A DNA stretch of 64,000 bases from contig JAEUHR010000010.1 of the NCBI GenBank assembly GCA_016794425.1, positions 59,738-123,737 of the forward strand, written 5' to 3'. Shown in pieces: positions 43,383 through 51,353 of the stretch. Origin of the DNA: Planctomycetota bacterium (lineage in GTDB: Bacteria > Planctomycetota > UBA1135 > UBA2386). The stretch's first letter is position 1, and the number at the start of each line of letters is the position of its first letter. The notes beneath the pieces are model-generated. The model was not told where the DNA came from, did not search any database, and saw only the letters and a list, made by a program, of their open reading frames with translations. Both the position numbers and the translations under genes were made by a program.

Positions 43383-45685
43383 CGGTTCCGCACCTCCTCG
43401 GTGCGACCCTGGACGTCGCGTTGGCGATCGCGCAGGGCGCGGGTTTCCTGGATCAGGTCCTGGTAGTCGTTCCACTCTTCGAGCCGCAGCAGCAGCTGCT
43501 GGAGCCGGCTTTCCAGCTCCCGCTGCACGGCGGCCGCGTCGCCGAGCAGGCGGCGCTGTTCGGTCCGATCGCGCGCGACCTGGGCCTCGGTCAGCAGCCG
43601 GGCCAGTGCCGGCGCGCGGTCGTTGGCCAGCTCATCGGCGAGGCCGATCATGGCCAGGATCGGGTCGAGCGTGGTCTCCATGGCGCCGAGCGTACCGGCG
43701 CGGCGGCGCTGCAGCAGGTCGCGATAGAAGCCCGGGTCCAGCGCCACGGCCTGTTGCAGCGCTGCCGCGTGCTGGCGGTAGAGCTGCAGCACCTCGGCGG
43801 CGTGCTGGCTGGTCTCGAGCCGGTTCCACAGGTGCAGGTCGAACGACCGCATCAGGCCCAGGTGCACCCGGGCGCTGGCGGCCGCGACGCGGCCCTGGCC
43901 GACTTCGATCGCGGTCAGCAGCAGCGCGCTCTCGGCGGCGGACGCGTCGCGTTCGAGCAGGTCCTGCAGCCGCGTGCGGCGGTCGGTCTGGATCTCGAGT
44001 GCCTGCGCGGTCTCCTCGCGCAGCAGCCGGAACGCGCGCCCGATCGCCGCCGCGAGCTGCGGTTCGTCGACGATCTGCACGATGCGCCGCGGCAGTTCGG
44101 TGCGGTTGGCCTCGGGCTGCCGGTTGTCGGTCAGCGTCAGCTGCAGCTGCAGGCCCTCGGCGCCGTCGCGCGCCGTGCCCAGCAGTTCGGCGACCTCGAA
44201 GAACTCCGTGCGCACGGTCTGCTTGCGGTCGGCGGGTGCGGCCGGCATCAGCTCGTGGTCGCGCACGCGGGTGCCGCGGTGCTCGATGCCGAGCGCCAGC
44301 GCGCGCAGGCCGAAGTCGTCGTGGGCGTCGACGCGGACGCACAGCAACGCGGTCGGCAGCAGCAGCACGCCTTCGTCGTCGGGCAGCAGCCAGCGGCCGA
44401 CCGGCGCGTAGTCGAGCTGCGCGGCGATCGGGTAGGTGCCCGGGTTCGGATTGCGCAGCCCGTCGTCGGTCAGCAGTTCGATCTGGTAGCGGTCGCTGCG
44501 TTCGATCGCGAACTGGCCCGTGTAGGCGGTCGACGTGCCGCTGTCGTCCTGCACCGCGGTCGGCTGCAGTTCGAGCCGCCGGCCGCCTTCGAGGAACACC
44601 ATCGTCGCCTTCTGCACCGCGGCGGTCGTCGTGACCACCAGCGACACGTCGCTGCCGACCAGGGCCTCGATCGCGCCGCCGGACTGCACCTGCGGTTCGG
44701 CGCCGGTGTAGGCGGGGGCGGTCACGGTCGCGCGCAGCGTCGCCACCTGCGCCGGCCGCAGCGTGCGCACGACCACGACGCGGTCGCCGTGCTCGTCGTC
44801 GCCGCCGCGCGCGTGGAAGCGGAACGCGCCGGCGAGGCGGCGGAAGACGTGGCGGAAGCGGTCGCCCGGCCGCGGCTGCGTCGCGATGCTGCGCGCCGGC
44901 AGCGAGCCGGAGCCGGCGCCGGCGCCGGCCAGCGGTTCGACTTCGAGGAACACCTCCTTCGGCACCACGCCGGTCGCCAGCACCGACACGTGCAGGTCGG
45001 CGCCGGCCGGCAGCACCAGCTCGGTGAGGCCGTCGCTGTCGCGGCGCTGCAGTTCGGGCCCGGCCGCCGGCAGTTCGATCGCGAGCTGCGTCGCGCGCGG
45101 GTAGTCGGCGGCGAAGCCGAGGTGGCGCAGCACGAACGCGCCGGCGGTCGAAGGTGCGATCACCGCCCCGGTGCCCAGCACCGCCAGCAGGCCGAGCGCC
45201 GCCGCGGCGAGCCGGCGCAGCCGCCGGTCGTCGAACAGCCGGTCCACCGGCAGCGCCTGCACCGAGGCGGCCGTGTCGGCCAGCAGGCGCTCGATCATCG
45301 GCCGCGACTGGTTGCGCAGCGCATCGCCGGTGAGGTCGTGCAGTTGCAGCGCCGAGACCAGGCGCTGGTGCAGCCCTGGGAAGGTGCTCTCGACCCAGCT
45401 GGCCAGGTCGACGTCGCTGAACCGGCGCTGCAGCGGGTAGCGCAGGAAGCGCCAGCCGGCCGCGAGGCCGAGCGCGAGCACGACGCCCGAGTGGAACAGG
45501 CGGATCGCCAGCGGCAGCCGCAGCGCGTGGTCGAGCGCGAAGAACAGCAGCACGGCGGCGCACGGCGCGGCGGTCGCGATCGCGACGCCGTGCCACAGGT
45601 AGCGCCGGCGCAGCCGTTGTTCCTGGGCTGCCAGCAGCGGCCGCAGGATCGCGGCGACCGGGTCCGGCGCGGGGGAGTTCGTCAC
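43379..45685 (-). CDS. DUF4175-like membrane protein with beta domains
   Basis: A 768-aa protein. Two to three membrane helices lie in the first 170 residues ('AIATAAPCAAVLLFFALDHAL', 'SGVVLALGLAAGWRFL', 'LAAAALGLLAVLGTGAVI'), followed by long extracytoplasmic Ig-like beta segments (about 190-480) and a helical end to 768. The helices, the position beside Gln-rich coiled-coil genes and the 'W.e...p.l..rlvsalql' segment ('VESTFPGLHQRLVSALQL') resemble the DUF4175 family of alpha-proteobacteria and planctomycetes. Its role is unknown. Confidence 0.75.
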   Translation of the reverse strand: MTNSPAPDPVAAILRPLLAAQEQRLRRRYLWHGVAIATAAPCAAVLLFFALDHALRLPLAIRLFHSGVVLALGLAAGWRFLRYPLQRRFSDVDLASWVESTFPGLHQRLVSALQLHDLTGDALRNQSRPMIERLLADTAASVQALPVDRLFDDRRLRRLAAAALGLLAVLGTGAVIAPSTAGAFVLRHLGFAADYPRATQLAIELPAAGPELQRRDSDGLTELVLPAGADLHVSVLATGVVPKEVFLEVEPLAGAGAGSGSLPARSIATQPRPGDRFRHVFRRLAGAFRFHARGGDDEHGDRVVVVRTLRPAQVATLRATVTAPAYTGAEPQVQSGGAIEALVGSDVSLVVTTTAAVQKATMVFLEGGRRLELQPTAVQDDSGTSTAYTGQFAIERSDRYQIELLTDDGLRNPNPGTYPIAAQLDYAPVGRWLLPDDEGVLLLPTALLCVRVDAHDDFGLRALALGIEHRGTRVRDHELMPAAPADRKQTVRTEFFEVAELLGTARDGAEGLQLQLTLTDNRQPEANRTELPRRIVQIVDEPQLAAAIGRAFRLLREETAQALEIQTDRRTRLQDLLERDASAAESALLLTAIEVGQGRVAAASARVHLGLMRSFDLHLWNRLETSQHAAEVLQLYRQHAAALQQAVALDPGFYRDLLQRRRAGTLGAMETTLDPILAMIGLADELANDRAPALARLLTEAQVARDRTEQRRLLGDAAAVQRELESRLQQLLLRLEEWNDYQDLIQETRALRDRQRDVQGRTEEVRNR

Positions 45686-45701
45686 GTCGCGCGCCTTGCG
45701 G

Positions 45702-46838
45702 TCACCGTTGGAAGATCGGCAGGTACTGCAGCGGGATCTGCAGGATCAGCGTCGCCACCGCGGTGCCGAACGCGTCGCCGGGGCCCACGCGGCAAGGCCA
45801 GCTGCCGTCGCGGCGCTGCTGCTGCAGCAGGATGCTCTTGATCAGACGGAAGTACTTCGTCCACTTCGGGTCGCCGGTGATGTAGTAGGCCTGCACCGCA
45901 TAGTAGTGGCCGTAGTAGAAGAAGTAGTGGCCCTGCCAGTCGCTGCTGAACGAGGCCACGCGGCGGTCCATGTAGTCGAGCGCGTCGCGGATCACCGGGT
46001 TGTCGTACTCGCCGGCCGCGTACAGCGTCGTGACGCCGGCCGCGGTCAGCGGGAACGTCGCGCGGGTGTTCTCGCGGTTCTGGTAGCGGAACGAGCCGCC
46101 GTCGTCGCCGAAGCCGGCGTGGCCGCGGAACGCGAACGAGCGGTCGTTGCTGCGCACGGCGCTGCGGTAGACGTAGTCCTGCGCGTTGCGGATCGTCGAC
46201 ACCGGCACGTGGATGCCGACGTTGCGCGCCGAGCGCAGCGCCAGCACCTGGCACACCGTGATCGACATGTCGGACTCGCGCGCGAACGGCCGGTAGCGCC
46301 AGCCGCCTTCGGCGTTCTGCGAGTCGACGATCAGGTCGACCGAGCGCTGCAGCACCTGCTTGACGTCGGGCCGGTCGACCATGCCGTAGATCTCGGCCAG
46401 GAACAGCGTCGCGAACGCGTGGCTGTACATGCGCGTGCCGTGCGCGGTGATCTGGCCGTCGTCCTGCGAGCAGCGCAGCACGAAGTCGAGGCCGCGCTGC
46501 AGCACGGTGCCGTACTTGCCGCGGTCGGGCAGGTGGCCGCCGGCCAGGAAGCTCATCAGCGCCAGCGCCGTCACGCCGACGTGCGGCTGCGGCCGGTCGT
46601 CGAGCGTCTCGTAGCCGGTGTTCAGCTTGTAGCCGACGAGTTCGGACCAGTAGCCGTCCTCGTGCTGGTGGGCCTGCAGCCAGTCGAGGCCGCGCGCGAC
46701 CGCTTCGCGCAGCGGCGCGTCGATCAGGTCGGCGTTGCTGGTGCCGCGGCGCACGTCCTGCGCGCGCAGCGACGCACCGGCGCCGACCGTCAGGGCGGCG
46801 AGGCAGAGTCCGAGTCGACAGAGGTGCAGCGGGTTCAT
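45702..46838 (-). CDS. Exported prenyltransferase/squalene-cyclase-repeat protein
   Basis: A 378-aa exported protein. ATG 46836-46838 overlaps the stop of the PQQ-repeat gene, and signal peptide MNPLHLCRLGLCLAALTVGAGASLRAQ follows. The mature part is an alpha/alpha toroid with repeats of the 'GWLQAHQHEDGYW' type: 'GLDWLQAHQHEDGYWSE', 'GLDFVLRCSQDDGQI', 'SVDLIVDSQNAEGGWRYRP' and 'LIKSILLQQQRRDGSWP'. The D-x-D-D-T-A of true terpene cyclases is missing, so it is a toroid-fold binding or scaffold protein rather than a hopene/squalene cyclase. Such proteins are multiplied in planctomycetes. Confidence 0.87.
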   Translation of the reverse strand: MNPLHLCRLGLCLAALTVGAGASLRAQDVRRGTSNADLIDAPLREAVARGLDWLQAHQHEDGYWSELVGYKLNTGYETLDDRPQPHVGVTALALMSFLAGGHLPDRGKYGTVLQRGLDFVLRCSQDDGQITAHGTRMYSHAFATLFLAEIYGMVDRPDVKQVLQRSVDLIVDSQNAEGGWRYRPFARESDMSITVCQVLALRSARNVGIHVPVSTIRNAQDYVYRSAVRSNDRSFAFRGHAGFGDDGGSFRYQNRENTRATFPLTAAGVTTLYAAGEYDNPVIRDALDYMDRRVASFSSDWQGHYFFYYGHYYAVQAYYITGDPKWTKYFRLIKSILLQQQRRDGSWPCRVGPGDAFGTAVATLILQIPLQYLPIFQR

Positions 46839-49800
46839 TTTCCGTTCGGGTCGGGGCCCAGCACGACCAGGCCATCGGTGCCGGAGACGACAGTGTAGGC
46901 GCCGAACGCCGCGACCCCATAGGAGGCCGATCGCAGTTCGATGCGCTGGTACTTGGTTCCGCCAGGCAATGCGCCCGACCGATCGCCGAGGGTCAGCGTG
47001 TAGAGGCGCAGCGTGCCGTTGCGCGCCGAGCGCGCGCCGAAGGTCACGAAGTCGGCGCCGAACAGCGGCTGCGGTTCGACCTCGAGATCGTCGTTGGCGA
47101 GCGCCACCTCGAAGCTCGGCTGGTCGTCGTCGACCGCGAACGCGACGAAGCGCCGGTGCGGCGCCGAGGGATCGGGCAGGTCGCTGAGCGCGAGGATCGG
47201 CGGCGCCGGGTTGTCGTGCCAGCTGCGCTGCCAGTTCAGCAGGGACGGGTCGCTGCCGAGACGCGCCTCGCGCACGATCCTGCCGTCGCTGGCCTGCAGC
47301 AGCAGGATGCGGCCCGGCCGCCGTTCGTGGCCCTCGAGCACCACCAGCCGGTCGCCGCGTGGCAGCAGCTTCAGCTGATTGCCGGCGGCGCCGGTCCACA
47401 GCCACGCGATGCGGCCGTCGCGGCCGACCGCGGCGATGCGCGGCGCGTCGGTCGGACCGGCGCCGTCGATCGGCAGGAACACGTGGTCGCGGTCGGCGGC
47501 GATGCCCTGCGGGAACATCCACGTCGCGAGTTCGCCGCCGCGCAGCCGCAGGGTCTCCTGCAGCGTGGCCGCGCTCAGCCGCGTCGTGTGCACCAGCGCA
47601 CCGGTCAGTGGATCGAGTTCGTGCAGCTCGATGCCGCCGTCGCGCGAGGTCGTCATCGCGACCAGCCGGCCGCCGGTGGCCTTCGGCATCGGCTTCAGCT
47701 CCTCACCGGGCAGTGCGCGCTCGAACACCAGCGTGCCGGACAGCGGTTCGATGCCGAGCAGCAGCGCCTCGCCGTCGGCGATGCCCGAGCGCGCCGCGAC
47801 GTGCACCAGCCCGTGGCTCGTGCCGAGGCCGTCGAACTGCATGCCCTCGAAGCGTGTGTCGGTGCCGTCCGGCAGCTGCCAGCGCACGGTGCCGTCGCGC
47901 AGGTCGACGCCGTAGACGTGCTGCAGGTCGGGCACGACCAGCACGTCGCCGCAGACGACCACGTGTTCGAGGAACTCGATCGCCAGCGACCACGACGGCC
48001 GCGGGCGGTCGCCGGCCGCGAACGGATCGAACGCCAGCAGTTCGGTGCCGGTCGTGCACACGAGCGGCAGCGCCGCCGGCGGCGCGAAGCCCGGCGCGGT
48101 CAGCTGCGTGACCACACGCAGCGACTGGCGCGGCGACCGCGGCGCCAGGCGCGCGAGCTGTCGTTCCGGCAGCGCGACGGTGGCAGGTACCGCGTCGGCC
48201 TCGGCCTCGACGCGCGCGAGGATCTCGCCGTAGGTGGCGCCGGCGTCGTCGGCCCAGTCCGAACGTTCGTCGCGGTGGGCGCGCAGCCGATCGAACATCG
48301 CCGTGGCGAGACCGCGGTTGCCGCGCGCCAGCGCGGCGATGCTGACGCGCCGCAGCACCCCGGGTGGCACGGTGCCGGCGCGCTGGCCCTGGGCCAGCAC
48401 GCTGCAGGCGACGGCCAGGTCACCCTCGCGCACCGACAGGTCGAGCAGCTGCAGCCGGGCCGCGGCCGCGGCGGCCGCGTTCGGGAACCGGCTGCCGAGG
48501 TCGCGCAGCGCTGCCGCGTCGTCGCGGGCCGCGGCCAGCGCGGCGGCGGCACGGGCCTCGACCGCCGCGTAGACCTCGCTGCCGTGCGCCGCGACCAGGG
48601 TCCGGATCGCGGCTTCGGCGAGCGCCGCCGCGGTGCCTGCCGGCAGCGGTGTGGTGCCGTGGCGTTCGAGCAGCTGCTGCCACGCGGCGACCGCGTCGGC
48701 CGGCGCCAGGTCCGGCATCTGCGCCAGCTGCCAGGCGACGTAGGCGCCGATCGGCACGCCGGCGGTGCCGGCCAGCGGGAACGTCTCGTCGGCAGCCTCG
48801 CGCAGCAGGCGGTCGAGTTCGCGGCGCAGCAGCGCCGGCCGGCCACGGCAGGCGTCGAGCACGGCGCCCTGCACGCGCACGAACGCGCGCGGGTCGGGGG
48901 CGACGGCGCGGGCGGCCTCGAGCTGCGCCAGTGCCGAATCGTCGCCGCGGCGCTGCGCCGCGAGCGCCTGTTCGTGCAGGTGGTCGAACAGCTCGCGCTG
49001 CAGCGCCTGCCGCACCGGGTGCTGGGCCGGCAGGCCGTCGCGTTCGCAGGCGTCGAGGCCGCGGCGGAACAGGCGCACCATCGCCTCGCCGTCGACCGGG
49101 GCGGTGCCGTCGGTGCCCGCCAGCGCGCGGCGCAGCCGTGCCAGCCGCAGCAGCGCGACCGGGTCGGCGTCGGCAGCCGCTGCGCGGGCCTCGACGCGGC
49201 CGACCAGCGCGGTCGGATCGAACAGCACCGACAGCGCGCGCTGGCGCAGCGACACGACCAGGCCGTCGACGAACAGCAGGTTGCCGGCGGCGTGGTTCGG
49301 CAGCGGGATCGTGTGGCCGTTGGCGAGCGGATTGCCGGCGCGGTCGAAACCGAGGATCCGGTCGCCGGCGGCGATCCAGACGTGGTCCTGCGTCAGCGCC
49401 GGCCGCGCGCTGCCGCCGCCGTCGCCGCGCAGCCGCAGTGCCTCGGGCCGCACCAGCTGGCGCACCGGTGCGCGTTCGGCGCCGGGTCGCGCCGCGATCG
49501 CGACCACGCCGCGGCCCGCCAGCACGAACTCGTCGTCGAGCGCGCCGGCGAGCCAGCGCACGCGGTTCTCGGTGCCGGCCACGGTCGCGTCGGTCGACAG
49601 CCGCCACAGCGGCGCGCCGGTCTCGGCCTCGAGGCCGAGCACGTACATCGAGTCGAGCGGCGTCAGGCAGACGACACCGTCGGTGACCGCCGGCGGGTTG
49701 TTGGCGAAGTAGACCGGTCGATCGGCCTGGCCGTGCAGCATCGTCTTCGGCATCCGGACGACCTCGTACGAGGCGATCCACCGCACGCGGCCGTTGGCGC

Positions 49801-51307
49801 GTTCGATCGCATAGGCGACGCCGAGGTTCGACGCGCCGTAGAGCACGCCGTCGGCGACCGCGAGCGGCGACGCGGTGAACTCGGTCAGCGCGTTGCCGAA
49901 CATGTTGACGTCCTGCTGGCTCGAGCAGACCAGGCGCCGCCAGCGCAGGTCGCCGGTGTGCAGGTCGTAGGCCGCGACCGAGAACGCGATCGCGCCCGAC
50001 CGGTCGTGCACCGGCGCGTAGACGGTGTCGCCGACGACCAGCGGCGGGCCGCAGGCGTCGTGGCCGCGGAACCGGCGCGTGCGCGGGCCTTCGAGTTCGT
50101 CGAAGTGCGACCACAACAGGTCACCGGTGCGGCGCGAGAACGCGTACAGCCGGCGCTGGGGGATCTTGCTGATGATCCGGAAGCTGGCCTGGAAGTCGAC
50201 GTTGACCGACGTGTCGGGCACCTGCAGTGCGGCGACCACGACGTCGTCGCCGACCGCGGCCGCGAGCTGCGTGCCGGAGTTCACGTGCTCGGTCGGGTCG
50301 CTGCCGTCGTTCGGCGCGTCGGCGAGCGGCGCGCGCGAGACCCAGGCGATGCCCGCGCGCAGCGGGTCGAACGCGATCAGTTCGCGGCCGGTCGCGACGT
50401 AGAGGCCGTCGAGGTCGCCGACCGCCGACATCGCGAACTGGCCGATTTCGCGGCGATCGAACCCCGGTGCCTCGACGTCCTCGGCCAGCATCGGCCGCGG
50501 CTGCCCGGCCGGCTCCGCCATCGGCGTCGCGCCGTCGAGGCCGCCGAGCGCGGGCCAGCCGGCACCGTCGCCTTCGGGCGGCAGCACGGCCAGCACGTCG
50601 TCGCCGGCCGGCGGCAGCCGGCGCGCGGCCGCCGCGGCGCGCGCGCGGCGCGGTTGCGCCAGCACGCCGGCGCAATGCAGCCGTTCGACCGCCAACGCCT
50701 CGTCGCGGCTGCCGATCGGCATCGCGTCGAGCGCCAGCCGGTAGTGGTCGGCGGCGACCCGGCCGAGGCCGGCCGTGAACGCGAGGTCGCCCAGGCGCAG
50801 CCGCGCGCGGCGCCCCAGCGAGGCGGTCGGGAACCGGCGCGCCAGCAGTTCGAGCTGGTCGGGCTCCAGTTCGGTCAGCGGCCGGCGTGCCAGGTTGCCG
50901 GCCTCGCGCTGCACCAGGGCCTCGTAGGCCGCCTGGGCCGCCGGCTGCAGGTTCGCCAGCGTCGTCAGCACCGCGAGCCGCAGGCCGAAGAAGCGGCCGG
51001 GCCCGATCGGCACCACGCCGCCGGTCTCTTCCTGCAGCAGCCGGTGCAGCCGTTCCACCGCGGCCGCGGGTTCGCCGGCCTGCAGTTCCTTCTGCGCCAG
51101 GTCCCACTGGTGGATGTCGACCTCGGCGCGCTGCAGCGAGAACAGGTTGTCGGCCTCGCCGGTCGTGAACTCGATCGGCCGCGGCTGGATCCGTGCCGGG
51201 GGCCGCTGCGCGGGCAGCAGCGCTGCCGCGACCAGAGCCACCACCGCCGCGGCGCCGCACCGGCGCCGGGAACCGCCCGATCCGTGGATCATCAGCACAT
51301 TCTGCAT
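46835..51307 (-). CDS. Giant exported PQQ-like beta-propeller protein with helical N-terminus
   Basis: A 1490-aa exported protein. The start is at 51307 (MQNVLMIHG...), with a second ATG 18 bases later as an alternative; a hydrophobic AAAVVALVAAALLPAQ follows. Residues 60-260 are TPR-like ('QWDLAQKELQAGEPAAAVERLHRLLQEE'). Two sets of PQQ/WD-type blades follow: about 290-640 ('YAFSRRTGDLLWSHF', 'YDLHTGDLRWRRLV', 'YAIERANGRVRWIAS', 'YVLGLEAETGAPLWRLS') and about 1100-1490 ('YGVDLRDGTVRWQLPDG', 'HELDPLTGALVHTTRL'), with a helical stretch between them. No dehydrogenase residues are evident, so it is probably a binding scaffold. Confidence 0.88.
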   Translation of the reverse strand: MQNVLMIHGSGGSRRRCGAAAVVALVAAALLPAQRPPARIQPRPIEFTTGEADNLFSLQRAEVDIHQWDLAQKELQAGEPAAAVERLHRLLQEETGGVVPIGPGRFFGLRLAVLTTLANLQPAAQAAYEALVQREAGNLARRPLTELEPDQLELLARRFPTASLGRRARLRLGDLAFTAGLGRVAADHYRLALDAMPIGSRDEALAVERLHCAGVLAQPRRARAAAAARRLPPAGDDVLAVLPPEGDGAGWPALGGLDGATPMAEPAGQPRPMLAEDVEAPGFDRREIGQFAMSAVGDLDGLYVATGRELIAFDPLRAGIAWVSRAPLADAPNDGSDPTEHVNSGTQLAAAVGDDVVVAALQVPDTSVNVDFQASFRIISKIPQRRLYAFSRRTGDLLWSHFDELEGPRTRRFRGHDACGPPLVVGDTVYAPVHDRSGAIAFSVAAYDLHTGDLRWRRLVCSSQQDVNMFGNALTEFTASPLAVADGVLYGASNLGVAYAIERANGRVRWIASYEVVRMPKTMLHGQADRPVYFANNPPAVTDGVVCLTPLDSMYVLGLEAETGAPLWRLSTDATVAGTENRVRWLAGALDDEFVLAGRGVVAIAARPGAERAPVRQLVRPEALRLRGDGGGSARPALTQDHVWIAAGDRILGFDRAGNPLANGHTIPLPNHAAGNLLFVDGLVVSLRQRALSVLFDPTALVGRVEARAAAADADPVALLRLARLRRALAGTDGTAPVDGEAMVRLFRRGLDACERDGLPAQHPVRQALQRELFDHLHEQALAAQRRGDDSALAQLEAARAVAPDPRAFVRVQGAVLDACRGRPALLRRELDRLLREAADETFPLAGTAGVPIGAYVAWQLAQMPDLAPADAVAAWQQLLERHGTTPLPAGTAAALAEAAIRTLVAAHGSEVYAAVEARAAAALAAARDDAAALRDLGSRFPNAAAAAAARLQLLDLSVREGDLAVACSVLAQGQRAGTVPPGVLRRVSIAALARGNRGLATAMFDRLRAHRDERSDWADDAGATYGEILARVEAEADAVPATVALPERQLARLAPRSPRQSLRVVTQLTAPGFAPPAALPLVCTTGTELLAFDPFAAGDRPRPSWSLAIEFLEHVVVCGDVLVVPDLQHVYGVDLRDGTVRWQLPDGTDTRFEGMQFDGLGTSHGLVHVAARSGIADGEALLLGIEPLSGTLVFERALPGEELKPMPKATGGRLVAMTTSRDGGIELHELDPLTGALVHTTRLSAATLQETLRLRGGELATWMFPQGIAADRDHVFLPIDGAGPTDAPRIAAVGRDGRIAWLWTGAAGNQLKLLPRGDRLVVLEGHERRPGRILLLQASDGRIVREARLGSDPSLLNWQRSWHDNPAPPILALSDLPDPSAPHRRFVAFAVDDDQPSFEVALANDDLEVEPQPLFGADFVTFGARSARNGTLRLYTLTLGDRSGALPGGTKYQRIELRSASYGVAAFGAYTVVSGTDGLVVLGPDPNGK

Positions 51308-51353
51308 CGGAACAACCGGGGGTGCGACTGGCGCCGGCGGGCCGGCGCCGGGG

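Noticed and set aside
40329..43466. 1045-aa Leu-rich plus-strand frame opposite the coiled-coil gene
   Set aside because: Leu codons CTG/TTG simply mirror Gln codons CAG/CAA. It has no start region or domain, while the minus-strand gene has a signal peptide and an overlapping start.
45702..46838. Hopene/squalene cyclase
   Set aside because: Toroid repeats are present but the catalytic DxDD motif is absent and the protein is exported and about half the usual length.
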